A stretch of 64,000 nucleotides of DNA. It comes from Cloeon dipterum. Its lineage: Eukaryota; Arthropoda; Insecta; Ephemeroptera; Baetidae. Below, in pieces: positions 12,991 to 23,793 of the stretch. The notes below the pieces were generated by a model that saw only the letters and a list, made by a program, of their open reading frames with translations, did no database searches and was not told where the DNA came from. The stretch is taken from positions 36,708,959 through 36,772,958 of the forward strand of contig NC_088788.1 in assembly GCF_949628265.1 (NCBI RefSeq), written 5' to 3'. Every line of letters begins with the position of its first letter. The stretch's first letter is position 1. Position numbers and translations under genes: made by a program.

Positions 12991-14309
12991 AAATATCGAA
13001 AAAGCACAAAATCGTAGATTTTATTTTTTAATTAATAAATTAAAGAAAACACCATTCCGTGTATTAATATATCGAGCCTAATACGACTAACATCCGTCAG
13101 GGTTCTCTATGTACATGTCCTGGAAAAAAGTTAAATATCAGTTTTTAGGGTCTTTTTTACACTAACGAAATTTTTCTTCCTCTTTCCGAAGCTTCCATCT
13201 TGATTTTCGGTCACATTTCCTCGGCTGAAAGAGAACGTACATTCCCTATTGTCAGTCCAATTATGAAATGCGTACGATGTAGGAAAAGGAAGCACAGGTT
13301 CGCGGTTGAGTGGAACAGTTAATGCATCTCTCTCGCCGGTGAGAAACGTCTTTTCTCCAATAAAGCAAATCAGGCGCGGAGTGGCAATTCTATGTCGGCA
13401 CTGCGAGTCCATTGTTGGTTGGCAGGAAGTGCCGGTGGCTGCGTGGCTGCTGCCTGACGAATAAATAAATTCCGATCGGTTTATTTGAGCGAGCGGCAAG
13501 GGGTGTGATTTCGTATGCGGCGCGGCCTGACGGAAAGACATTTAATACTGGAATTGCCGCTCTCTTTTATTACCTCTCGCCGCGCATTTATTTCGCTCGG
13601 CCTCAGCCTCCCGTCGAGGGGCGCGCGCGAATAAATTTGTGTTATTACGCGCGGCGTGAGGCAGACAACATGACACATTATTAAACGCGTACTAAGACTT
13701 TCACTCCTACCCGCTGCTGCTTTTGCTGTCCCTCAAGACGACAAGAGTTTTTCTCATTTCTTTTCGCCGTAAAATTTGGAGGAAAAACAAAAAATCGTGA
13801 AACTTTTCAAACAAAATTAGATAAAGGCCAGGTTAAATAAAGTTATTCCTCTTTTCTTTCTTCCCCCTGCCGGACACGTCCCGATTTCCGGCTCATTGGC
13901 CTGCTTCTCATTTAAAATTCATGCCCCCTCGACGTATTTTTTATCTCATTTTTTCTGTGTCGATGCATTTTGAGTGTATGCGGATTACGTCCCGGCAGCG
14001 GGGCGATAAAACAGGGCCGAGATTTGCTTGCGTGCAGCGGCATGAATGTATCATCATTCTTATTATCAGACGACGCGCAGCGCATTTTGAACAAGACAAA
14101 CTTGCCCTCCCAGGCGAGTGTACCTTTCATTCTCATTGAACTATTCGAGAGGTGAAAATAAAACGAGAATGCGCTCGTGAAAGCTCGGCCAGGGGCCAGG
14201 TGCTCCGTGCTCTCGAAGCGAGCGAGGGGAGCCGACCAGAGTTAACGAGCAGCTGCACGACCTGTAGTTTTACGCGTTAAATTTAGATCACACTTTCTCA
14301 TGTATTCGA

Positions 14310-14382
14310 GGTCCTGTGGCGCAACGGATAACGCGTCTGACTACGGATCAGAAGATTGCAGGTTCGAATCCTGCCAGGATCG
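14310..14382 (+). tRNA. tRNA-Arg (anticodon ACG)
   Basis: A 73-base cloverleaf can be folded. The acceptor stem GGTCCTG pairs with CAGGATC (one G-T pair) and the discriminator base is G. The anticodon stem TCTGA/TCAGA encloses the loop CTACGGA with anticodon ACG. The T arm contains GGTTCGAATCC, the B box of the internal RNA polymerase III promoter, and the D arm has TGGCGCAACGGATAA, the A box. There is no intron and CCA is not encoded. Downstream runs of T (from 14387) can serve as the pol III terminator. ACG, with A34 read as inosine, decodes CGN arginine codons. It stands alone; no other tRNA was seen in the window. Confidence 0.95.
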
Positions 14383-14953
14383 ATAACTTTTGCCTCTTTT
14401 AAAATTTTATACAACATTTTGTTGCTTTTCATGACATTAAGAAACTATATTAATTAACCTTTTTCTGGGGGCCAACTCTAATTTCCCCTATTCATATAGT
14501 AGCCTTGATTATAATTTGACAATAATAATAATTGAATTCCAATTAATTCAAGTGCAAGCAAGGGAATAGGCAATTTTCCGCTGCCTGTAAGCTCTAACAA
14601 ACTGAGAATAAAGTAAATTATCATAGGCTTATTTCGCTTCAGGAGGTTTGGATCTCATTTTCAGATCCCTCTAGTTGCGTCTTTGTGCTGCTACGAGATG
14701 AATGATAATAAAAGTAACACGTGTGTGCTGCAGAATGGAGCTCTCGGATGCAGAAAATTAGCTTTTCCCCCGTTGCGAGCGTGTTGCTTTCCCTGCCAAA
14801 TGCAATACACGCGCGCGTTCACATTACGAGAAGCCGAGTTGGACTCGATTTCTTTCCGCATGCGTCGGCGTGCGGTTGGAACTCGCACAGGCCCAAACCA
14901 TAATCGTTTTATATTGCAGATTTTCAATGCGATCGTTCCGTTTTATGCGCCCT

Positions 14954-14957
<4 letters not shown>

Positions 14958-14997
<40 letters not shown>
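14958..14997. repeat. (CT)n microsatellite
   Basis: Pure CT repeat of about 40 bases, upstream of the PRRT-like gene. Confidence 0.95.
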
Positions 14998-15000
<3 letters not shown>

Positions 15001-15193
15001 GCCAACAATCAACTTTTCCTCAAGACGGCCGGATCCAATAAATGAGATCAGCTCTCGAGCCACTTTCGAGAGTCGACTGCATCCGTTTTCATCAACGGCC
15101 CGGGGGGGGCTAGATTTAGATAAAATTATATGTAGGCCTGATAGCGAGAGAACGCGCAATATTTCCCATGGCTTTTCCGATATTGTATTGGCC

Positions 15194-15229
15194 AACACAC
15201 ACACACACACACACATACACACACACACA
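15194..15229. repeat. (AC)n microsatellite
   Basis: AC repeat of about 36 bases with one AT interruption. Confidence 0.93.
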
Positions 15230-15593
15230 GCATCGATTTAAAGTTAAGAGAGCGCGCCAGAGTAGTTTTGCCGAGCTGGCGAACACCAAAGTTGAGATGA
15301 GAATTTAGCCCGGGGCCAAAACTTTTTGTCGCTATCATATCTTACCAGCGCGCGCCGCTGAATTATTGCCTTTCGCACTCGCCGCCGCCGTTATATTGAC
15401 GCAAACTTTTTCCTAAGTGCTAAAAAAGTGCGCTAAAACATTATTCATCCCGCGTGCCAGGGCCAATAAGTTTCTTTTGCTTGATCGTGCCGTACAATAG
15501 AAACTAATTTGTCATGCCATCCCGCCGATTATTGCAGAATAAACAACAACGCGTGTATTAAATTTGGCTTTCGTTTCCAGGCATGCGACCGAA

Positions 15594-17912
15594 ATGATGT
15601 GGTGGGTGTGGTTGTTCTGCACCGTGTCCGCGGGCTCGACCAGCCTGATCAACCCGAACGCCAACACCCGACCTGGCGGAGGCTTCGGACGCGGCAACTC
15701 GTTCGAGCAGGACCTGGCCGCCGTGTTCAACAGGGTGGCGCATGGCAGCACCGCGGCCCCGGTCAACACGACGGCCGCCCCGGTGGTCACCACCCCCTCA
15801 CCGCCCCCGACCCCGCAGGCCGCGAGCACCGCGATTCCGTCCCTACAGTCCCTAGTGCCGGACCCGCCGGACTTCGTGAACAGACCCCGCTTCAAGCCGC
15901 CGCTGCCCCCCGAATACAACAACCCTTTCGCCGACAAGGGCATCCTGCGGGGCAGCCAGTCGGAAGGGCCGGCGACCGGCAGCGGTCGGCGCCAGAACCT
16001 GCCCCCGAAGCCCCAGATCCCCCTGCCGGACATCCAGCAACGCATTCCGTACCGTCCACCGGACCTGCCGCCTCAGGTGGACCGGAAGAAACCTCTGAAC
16101 ACGCCCTCCAACCCCGACCCGACCGCCAACGACGTCACGAGAATAAACGACACGGACCCGTCCGAGTCGCCGTCGGTGCCGGTGCTGCAGGTTCCCATCA
16201 TCACGCGCATCATGTCCGAGCACCAGACGCCCCAGGAAGACCGTCCCGCGGACAACAAGAGCCAGCCGAAAGTGAGCAACAGCAGTTCGTCGCGCGTGTC
16301 GCTCGACGACGTCAACAAAGACTCGATGATCGACATCAAGTCGCAGCCGACCACCTCGCGGCCGGCGAACAAGGACGAGTCCCCCAAGGTGGTGACGGAG
16401 CAGCCGCCGCGAGAGGCCCCCGAGAGCTGGCCGCAGCAGATCGGCCTGCTGGCCTGGGACATCGTGGTGTACACGCTGGCCAGTCTGTTCGCCCTGCTGG
16501 CGCTGTACACGTTCCTCGTGAGTCCGTTCCGCGCCACCGACAGCCTGATCAGCCACGGCTCGTACTGCTTCCTGCACCTGTTCCTCTTCGTAATCGGCGT
16601 CTCGAGGAGCGCCTTCCTCTTCTACGACGCGTACAACCTGCGCGGCACGTTCATCCCCATCCTGGAGTCGATCGCGCTGGACATGGCGTTCCCGTGCCTC
16701 TTCGCCGCGTTCGCCATCCTCTTCTTCAGCATCGCCCGCATGACCAAGGTGCAGCTGTGCCACTCGACCTTCCAGAGCGCCACCTTCCTCTCGCTGATCG
16801 TCGTGCTGAACATGCTGCTGTTCGGCCTGCTCGAGTGGACCGCGCAGATCCTCGACCTGATCGAGTTCCTGGTGAGCGCGCTGCGCGCCCTGCCGCTGCT
16901 CAGCCTGCTGATCGCGGCGCTGAGCTTCGTGATCGCGTTCCGCTGCATCTACCGCGCCGCCCGCCGGCTGCAGGGTGACGTGCTGCGCGCCAACTTCGCC
17001 AAGATGGGCGCCATGCCGCGTCGGCCGCAACTCAAGCTCGCCGCCAGACTGATCCTCGCCGCCGCGCTGCTCATCCTGGTGCTGTGCCCCGTGCACGCGT
17101 ACGTGCTCTTCAGCGAGCGCGACCTGGTCTTCTGGTGCTGCCAGCTGGCGGCGCGCGTGCTCGAACTGTGCGTGGCCTGCCTGCTGGCCGCCGTGGCCTG
17201 GCTGCGGCGCTCCGAGGTGCCCAACAACCGCGGCCGGCTGTGCTGCTGCTGCTTCGGCAGCTCGGACAGCAAGTCGGTGGACGACCTGTTCCCGGCCATC
17301 TGCAGCAAGAACAACGCCATCCACAACTACAGCCTGCACACCGGCAAGGCGGTGTACGAGCACGCCAACACGCTCAAGCCCATCTACCCGCGGCCGACGC
17401 CGACCTCGACGACGGCGGCCAGCGCCAGCCTGAAGCGGCCGCCCAAGAGCGGCACCATGCCCAGTCAGCGGCAGCAGCACCGCTCGTCGCAGCACATCGC
17501 CAAGCCCTCCGACCCGATGCTGTTCCCCGACGAGCTGCACTATCGGCCCAAAGAGCACGACGCGGCGCCCCAGAGCCGCACCATGGCCAGGCACGAGGCG
17601 CTGACGGCGTTCAACCTCTCGGAGGACTGCTACCAGGTGAACAACCGGCGGTCGGACAGCCTCGGCGACGTGCGGGACGGCCGCGGCAGACGGCTGCCGC
17701 GAGGCAAGGCCCACCACCAGTCCGCCAGGCACTGCTACCAGAAGAGTCTGCTCGACCCGCCGGACTCGCCGTCCAACCTGAGCTCCTACTCGGGCGGCAG
17801 CAGCAGCGACCTCTCCGAGTCGGATCTCACCTCGGGAGGCTACGAGAGAGTCAGGGTGGCCAACCACAACAGGAAAAACGTCAGGGCCGCACGATACCAG
17901 ACGGCGAGTTGA
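15594..17912 (+). CDS. Proline-rich seven-transmembrane protein, PRRT3/PRRT4-like
   Basis: Single-exon coding sequence of 772 residues. The start is the first of two adjacent ATGs (MMWWVWLFCTVSAG, a signal peptide); the open frame continues upstream only through an intron acceptor ending at 15580. Residues about 15-280 are a Pro/Ser/Thr-rich, presumably extracellular region with NTT, NDT and NSS sequons. Residues about 283-536 contain seven hydrophobic segments, including the motifs RSAFLFYDAYN and LDMAFPCLFAAFAI that resemble vertebrate PRRT3/4. The cytosolic tail (about 540-772) begins with a Cys cluster (LCCCCFG) and is rich in Ser, Gln and basic residues. The molecular role of this family is not established. 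The codon third positions are strongly GC-rich, unlike the surrounding DNA. Family assignment rests on motif recall, not on a search. Confidence 0.8.
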   Translation: MMWWVWLFCTVSAGSTSLINPNANTRPGGGFGRGNSFEQDLAAVFNRVAHGSTAAPVNTTAAPVVTTPSPPPTPQAASTAIPSLQSLVPDPPDFVNRPRFKPPLPPEYNNPFADKGILRGSQSEGPATGSGRRQNLPPKPQIPLPDIQQRIPYRPPDLPPQVDRKKPLNTPSNPDPTANDVTRINDTDPSESPSVPVLQVPIITRIMSEHQTPQEDRPADNKSQPKVSNSSSSRVSLDDVNKDSMIDIKSQPTTSRPANKDESPKVVTEQPPREAPESWPQQIGLLAWDIVVYTLASLFALLALYTFLVSPFRATDSLISHGSYCFLHLFLFVIGVSRSAFLFYDAYNLRGTFIPILESIALDMAFPCLFAAFAILFFSIARMTKVQLCHSTFQSATFLSLIVVLNMLLFGLLEWTAQILDLIEFLVSALRALPLLSLLIAALSFVIAFRCIYRAARRLQGDVLRANFAKMGAMPRRPQLKLAARLILAAALLILVLCPVHAYVLFSERDLVFWCCQLAARVLELCVACLLAAVAWLRRSEVPNNRGRLCCCCFGSSDSKSVDDLFPAICSKNNAIHNYSLHTGKAVYEHANTLKPIYPRPTPTSTTAASASLKRPPKSGTMPSQRQQHRSSQHIAKPSDPMLFPDELHYRPKEHDAAPQSRTMARHEALTAFNLSEDCYQVNNRRSDSLGDVRDGRGRRLPRGKAHHQSARHCYQKSLLDPPDSPSNLSSYSGGSSSDLSESDLTSGGYERVRVANHNRKNVRAARYQTAS

Positions 17913-17989
17913 AAATGCAGCCGAGCTGGACGATTCCCAATAAGTGACTGTTGATATGTGGCTGGCCAATTTATACTCTTTACAAAAAA

Positions 17990-17995
17990 AATAAA
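17990..17995 (+). terminator. Poly(A) signal, PRRT-like gene
   Basis: AATAAA 78 bases after the stop codon; distal alternatives exist downstream. Confidence 0.6.
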
Positions 17996-20714
17996 TAATA
18001 TATAATGCGAATTAATACGGAAATCAGCGACGTTCAACCCGTGAGATGAAATTTAAAGGTCCAAGAGACACGTGTACGTTTTAATAAGCCGCGACGACTG
18101 ATGCATTTGTGCTTGCTGAGATGTGTAGAATATCGAATCATTAAATGCACTTAAAGGAAGAGGGGCGTCGGCGTAATTTATAACAATTAATGCGTGAAGT
18201 GAGTTGGCAAGGTTTTAATATCTCTTTTGTATGTGCATTGCAATCTGTGAGAGCGAGAGTACAGTACGGTACACACAAAACTGAAAGAATTGATATATAA
18301 ATATATTTGTTTATTTATCGACGTGAGAGTCGCGCGTCGGGCGGATGTGTTGCTAGCAAGAAGAAATACTGTACTGAAACTGTTGAAAGTATGCAAGAGT
18401 GAATGAGTTGATTTAATGAGTAATTAAACGAAAAACCAAAGACAGTTTTAGAGGAGGCAGTTTGGCTGAGTTATTGTCTCAAATTAAAATACACAAGATC
18501 TGATCTATTTCGGTAGAAGTATGTATATTATTACATTGCGGTCATTTCTCGCTGTTCCTTATCAACATGCTCGTTTACTTAATGAAAATAAAAAAGCTGT
18601 ATTTAAACAAATGTCATCTCACACACTGAACTTAACGAATGTCACTGCGAAAATACATGTAACACCATTCTGATTTCACGTAATTTTGCAATTGCTTAAA
18701 TTTGAAGCTTCTTTATTTATATAAGAAAATCGTTTTTAAGTTCGATTTTGGGTGAGCAATGATTATTTGTTCAATACACATCGTGAAATATCAATGATAA
18801 ACTTTTGTGATACTTGATTTTGGAGTCTCTAGAAAATGTAAAGACAAAAAGCAGCATCAATATGGTTCACGAGACCTTAAATAATGCGTTCTCTGTAAAA
18901 TATATAATTGTAAAAATCATTATCGATGTCAAAATGATTGAAACGTTGTATTGCATTTTGAAAAGATGAGAAAATGTATATCACACACAATGGAGAAAAT
19001 AAATAAATTAATCATATGTAATTTGTGGTTTAATGCACTTTGCGTTTTATTTCATTCAAGACCTAATAACGGGAATTTTTTGGAATGTGAAAGAGTTAGG
19101 CCTTGAGAACACCATTGAAATGAAATATGTCCGTCTGGACGTAAAGTTAAATATCAAGAGGTGAAATAATTGAATGCAAATTATTAAAATGCACTTTAAC
19201 TTTTAGCATTTTTACTTTCTATAACGGGGAAGAATTTTTTACTAGCGTTTCATAAAATCACAATTTTAAGGTAAATAGGTTTAAAAAATGGAAACAAAAA
19301 TATATTATACAAAGTCCGTTTTTTAGGAGGTCGCAAATTTCAGCAAACACCACTTTCGAGAACGGTACAAGCATTGCCATCTAGAGCTGACGAGGCACAG
19401 TTCGTGCTGCTGCTTTGGTTACCATGACTACCCTCTCGGGACGCAGTAATGGATCGAGAGGATCAACGGTTCATTCATTCATTCATTGCTTGCATAGACC
19501 AACTGAAGATGGAACCATCAGACACAGAACCAATATAATTTCCTTTTTAAATAAATGTGTACTCTGAGTCTCTGTAAACAGTTTATTCTTTTTACAGGAG
19601 GAGTTATTAAACAAAGTGGAAAGCTCATTATTTCAGTTGTTTTTGTTCATGTATTTTATAATGAATATTTATTATGGCACAATAAAATTTAGAAGCAAAA
19701 AAATAAAATTGTTAGAAACAAACTATGCTGCAATCTAATTGGTCCGATATCGCAGATTTCTCATTTGTATTGACGATACGTCAACGTAATGATATTTCTT
19801 AGGATATACAAGTTGCAGTTTGCTGATCTCACATTTTTTTGTTAATACCAATTTCCACGAGCGCGTGGGATTATTATCAGCAGCATTGTGCTTGGCGAAG
19901 CTCAATGAAACGATAATCAAGTGCCAGAGGGCGTTTCGACTGACAGCCGAGCGTGCAGCCTGCGATTTTCCGTCAGCGAAGCGCACAAAGCATCAACACC
20001 CGCGGCTGTGTTCCCAGCCGTCAAGTGCATATATTATAATGTTTCCACTTTTAATGCCACGCAAACAAGGCAAGAAACACAAACCAGAACTGAGTGAGAT
20101 CTTCACTCGAATCGCTCGTCCTGTGTGCGATATTGCTGCCTTTGCTTGCTCATGCATGCGCGCGTTTGCGGCCGATTCGCAAGATGCCCCTATCCTATTT
20201 GTACACGAATGCGGAGGAGAAAGAGCTCCCGCGGGAAATTATTTCCGAAATTATCAAATCCACAAACGGCGACTTTTTCTTTTGAGTGCGATTTGAGAAG
20301 AACTTGTTACTAACAACGATACGAGAAACAGTTTTATGATGTAAATGATTACATTTCATTTGTTCGAGAGTTGTAACCAATTTTTTGTTATTCTTTTTGT
20401 TATTTCTTCGATAATTTGTGTCAATTTGTAGTGTATATATTTGCAATTGTATGTACATGATTGGTGTATAACTTAATTGTTTGCATGCTGAAAGCTAAAT
20501 AAACTATTCTATTCTCTATCAGCACCTTGAAACCTTTGAAGTGAGAATGTTAATTTTCATTGGCAATCAAGATTCTTACTTATAATTAAAAGTAGGTCAC
20601 GTTATATAGGCTTTTTAATCATGAATAATGGTAGCCGTGAATAAATGTACCAGAGTTCGACATAGAACATTCTGAATCAATATTTCTGAAATCTAATCAT
20701 TCATTACCATTTTA

Positions 20715-20995
20715 ATTACACTTGGTAGGCTCTGTGTATTGGTTTGATCTATACGCCATTGGAAAGGCCAAGTCGAAATCTTTCAGAATATGTGCAATAT
20801 GAGCCTTTGGAAGCCATCGGGGTGCTCAGGAAACACCCTGATGTGCCCAAAATGTCATTCCAGAGCGCCATGATCGTTTCCGAAGGGTTAAATTACACAT
20901 TCTGAAAATTCTTGAATTGGCCGTTCAAATGGTGCTCAGATCTTGCAATTTGAACCAGTACAGAGCCCACCAGGCGTCGGTAAAGTGGCTAAACA
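20715..20995. repeat. Fold-back repeat (family 3, full copy)
   Basis: The left end TTGGTAGGCTCTGTGTATTG and the right end, whose reverse complement starts CCACTTTACCGACGCCTGGT then GGGCTCTGTACTGGTTCAAA, form inverted arms around a core containing GGAAAGGCCAAGTCGA and CATCGGGGTGCTCAGGAAA. One arm recurs alone at about 1885-2045. Confidence 0.7.
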
Positions 20996-21845
20996 TGGGA
21001 AATAATAATATCAATTGTTTTAAGAGCAATTTAATTCTCATTTTTTCCCTCTTTCAATCTTTTTTATCCTTTGTTTCTTGAAAACCGGGAGTTTCACCAT
21101 CATGAAAATTTCTAGGCAGGTGTTCAAACACTTAGGGCAACATTTTATCGTATACTTAAAATTAGATTGACCTTTTTCGAGATATTAAAATTTAAATAAA
21201 AACTTGCAAAATTACTCAAATTCGAAAAATCTAATTTTTTTGCAAATATCGAAGCTGTCAACGGTCTTTTAGCACAAATTTTTATGTTCTAGCTCAAGCA
21301 GAACTCTAGTTATTGAAATAATCTCAATTATGTAAGCTCATTTTCCTGTAAAATTGCAGACAAATTCAAATCGCTCGTGGAAACACCAAAAAATTGAATT
21401 TCCCAAATTTCAAACTTTATCCTGGAGCGTTTTATACGTTAAAAGATTAAGTAAACAGTTAAAAGACTATACTATTCTCAACTCACTGATGTCGAAACCT
21501 TGTTTCCAATTACAAAAATTTGCTAACCAAAAGTAAAACTTCAGCGAGAAAAAAATTTATTTAATAAATGTGTCGGAGGTTGCGGCGTTAACTGGCGTCG
21601 GACAAATTGCCCCGCAATAAAGCGAGACATTTATTTTGCTCCACCGCCAGAGATGTTTCGAGAGGAGCGATTGAAGCAACCAAACTTTTTGATGCGATGC
21701 TGTAAAACACGTCGTCGGATGGACGAGGCGCCCCATAAAAATTATAATCCCCGGTAAGCGATCGCACATGCGATCCGTGGATTGGCCGCCGCGCGATCCA
21801 ATGGCAGAGCACTCGCCCCCGCGGTTAACCCCGTGGCCCGATTTG

Positions 21846-21852
21846 TATTTAA
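21846..21852 (+). promoter_or_regulatory. TATA-like box of the small secreted peptide gene
   Basis: TATTTAA lies about 95 bases before the start codon, with initiator-like TCAT/TCACT sequences 20-35 bases downstream. Placement is inference. Confidence 0.5.
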
Positions 21853-21946
21853 GAAGGCCACTCATCGGACCTGATTCACTCCACGATCGGCTGCATTCAT
21901 TCACAAAACTCATACACCACGCTGTCTGCCACGCCGACACTGCAAC

Positions 21947-23522
21947 ATGGCACTCTCTTACAGGTAATTGATTTACTTTCAAATTTGTAGCCTTTTTGGC
22001 ATTTGGAAATTTAATGCTGCAACACTTATTGGTTTAGATTTACATTTTTCTCATTTTTTTTTAACTGCAGTTCAGTCTTTTTCCGTGAATTCCTTTGTGG
22101 TAAAAATTGAATTTAAGACCAAATTTAATATTTGGATCGAGTTCTTTAGTCTGGAAGCAATATTTTGGCCATTTGAACGATTTTTCAATGGGAAACCGGT
22201 TTGATTGCAGGTATAAAGTACCTTTGCTGATGCTGGTTGCTACAATCCTCCTCCTTCGACATTCTGCTGTTGCTCAGGTGAGTTGTCCCAAATCAGAACC
22301 CCTGTAGTAACGGGATGCAACCGGTGCTACTCTGGCATTGGGCATGTTGCATACCACCTCCTCCTTTCAAATTCTTTGCTTAAAAGGAGAGCGTTCCTTT
22401 TAATTAAAAAAACTCGATTTCTTTATTGCTACAATCCTATAAAATAAATTTACAGTTTCTTGCAATTTTCAGGTACAAATCTTGGAATTTTGGAAGGCTT
22501 TCTGCAGCTGTAAAAGCTTCTGGTTACATTGAAAATCTTGCAAATTTCAATTTGGACTAATTAAATTTGATTTAAAACAAAACAACACTTACAGAGGTGC
22601 ACGAAATTGGCTTTATAATTCAGCGGCTTAATAAGTGCTAGAAGAAATTATTGGATAATTATTTTCAGCTAATTAAATTTGCGATTTTTATCACAACTTT
22701 TTGACAGTGAATTGTTTATTTGTACGATTGGCAAGTTGACAAAACGTAATTGTGTAAAATATTGTGTTAGAGCCTCTTAGAGACGCGACAGCAAAAAGTG
22801 TACAATTACTCGTTACAACTTTGGCAAAAAAATTCCTATAGATCTTCCTTATTTCCATAAAAATTGACTAATATTTTAAAATAGCTAATATTACGCTTGA
22901 CTCTATTTAACCTATATCAGCAAGAAATCAAAACTCTGCTACAAGCCATTTCTGCACGTGATTTTCCCAAAGCAATTTACTGTTGGAAAGTTGTCGAACT
23001 TTTACAAATGGCTTTTCATTCAATTCCAAAAATAATAAATTTATTGAAATCCGACCACTTTTAAATAAATTATGACCGTTTGACATTTATTAATATTTGA
23101 CATTAAATTACGGTGGCGTCGATCTAGCGAACCCATAATAACGGGGAATATTCCTTTTGTAAATTGTCATCATGTGGTTTAAAAGGTGCACTCCCTTGTT
23201 GCCGCATTTTAAAACGAGAAACTCCTCAGGTCACGTTCTCCCGAGACTGGACTGCTGGGAAAAGGTCTTTGAATTCCGGTCTGGGCTCTGAATGCGCTCC
23301 AAACGTGAAATCTACCGTCGCCCTTTGCCAGATTTTAGTCGTAAGCGTAATTTTCCAAAATTAGCAAACTCGTGCTAAACAATTTTCAAATTGCAGAGCG
23401 AGCTGCGTCAGTTGGCGTCTTGCGAGATGAGGAGCCACCTGGGCCTGAGCGGCCAGACCAACCCAGACGACACCCTGGCAGAGGCAGCCCCCTTCCCTCC
23501 AAACCCCCGAGCCGGCAGATAA
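21947..23522 (+). CDS. Small secreted peptide precursor, unrecognised
   Basis: Three exons join in frame: 21947-21963, 22211-22277 and 23397-23522, giving 69 residues. Exons 1 and 2 form a clear signal peptide (MALSYRYKVPLLMLVATILL, then RHSAVAQ; cleavage probably after AVA). The mature part of about 42 residues has a single cysteine (LASCEMRSHLG), an acidic middle (NPDDTLAEAA) and the end PFPPNPRAGR before the stop. A terminal Gly-Arg is the usual context for C-terminal amidation after carboxypeptidase trimming, so a neuropeptide-like or hormone-like precursor is possible, but I match it to no known family. All splice sites are canonical and phases agree. ATTAAA at 23562-23567 is the likely poly(A) signal. 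The second intron (1.1 kb) could hide an alternative exon. Confidence 0.65.
22960..23065. repeat. Single unit of repeat family 4, reverse orientation
   Basis: Its reverse complement, beginning AAGTGGTCGGATTTCAATAA and containing CTTTCCAACAGTAAAT, resembles the units tandemly repeated at 24318-25130. It lies in intron 2 of the small peptide gene. Confidence 0.6.
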
Positions 23523-23561
23523 AAGTCTGACCGCGATGGATTGCGTAGTTTGTAGTGTCTA

Positions 23562-23567
23562 ATTAAA
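23562..23567 (+). terminator. Poly(A) signal of the small peptide gene
   Basis: ATTAAA 40 bases after the stop codon; only 25 bases separate it from the opposing poly(A) signal at 23592-23597. Confidence 0.6.
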
Positions 23568-23591
23568 GGAGCATTTCACTGACAACATGGT

Positions 23592-23597
23592 TTTATT
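23592..23597 (-). terminator. Poly(A) signal of the SLC17-like gene
   Basis: AATAAA on the minus strand about 200 bases after the stop codon of the transporter gene. Confidence 0.6.
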
Positions 23598-23793
23598 CGG
23601 ATGAAAAATACACTCGCAGAGCGAGTGCATGCGATAAATAATAGCAGTTGTGGTTCAGTTCACAAGATCAATAAAAATCAAATAATTTATCGCGCGCGCG
23701 AAACGAGAGTTTGATACACGCGCGCGGCCGTGTTTGTTTGTATATGAGAAAGAGAGGCGATAAATCGGCGAAATTGCGGCAGCGACGAATTTA

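Larger units (their letters stand above)
1..14309. other. 14.3-kb stretch without a recognisable protein gene
   Basis: No open frame here has coding-like codon use, a domain signature or convincing splice partners; the short open frames are chance. It holds an AT microsatellite (about 1837-1864), a half copy of a fold-back repeat (about 1885-2045), CT, GA and GT tracts (4506-4536, 7952-7991, 8070-8090, 10686-10716), a TTAA-flanked fold-back element (8483-8875) and an inverted repeat pair (about 12628-12990). GC-rich patches alternate with AT-rich sequence. It could be the upstream regulatory region, or 5' untranslated exons and introns, of the gene at 15594, which has a splice acceptor just before its start codon. 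Confidence 0.6.
14383..15593. other. Region upstream of the PRRT-like gene
   Basis: No coding frame recognised. It holds a (CT)n tract (about 14958-14997), an (AC)n tract (about 15194-15229) and a splice acceptor TTTCGTTTCCAG ending at 15580. That acceptor lies 13 bases before the start codon of the next gene, implying at least one upstream noncoding exon whose position I could not fix. Confidence 0.6.
17913..21845. other. 3' untranslated region and intergenic DNA
   Basis: The poly(A) signal AATAAA at 17990-17995 closely follows the PRRT-like stop codon; further AATAAA sites up to about 19010 could give longer 3' ends. The rest is AT-rich with no recognisable gene. It holds a short CATT repeat (about 19473) and the fold-back repeat at 20715-20995. 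Confidence 0.6.

Noticed and set aside
15852-17969. A 705-codon open frame on the minus strand opposite the PRRT-like gene
   Set aside because: It is a shadow of the GC-rich third positions of the plus-strand gene: highly Arg/Gly/Val/His-rich composition, no domain, and the plus frame has a signal peptide and seven membrane segments.
19820-20296. Plus-strand open frame of 158 codons
   Set aside because: No recognisable domain and no poly(A) or promoter context; it looks like a chance frame.
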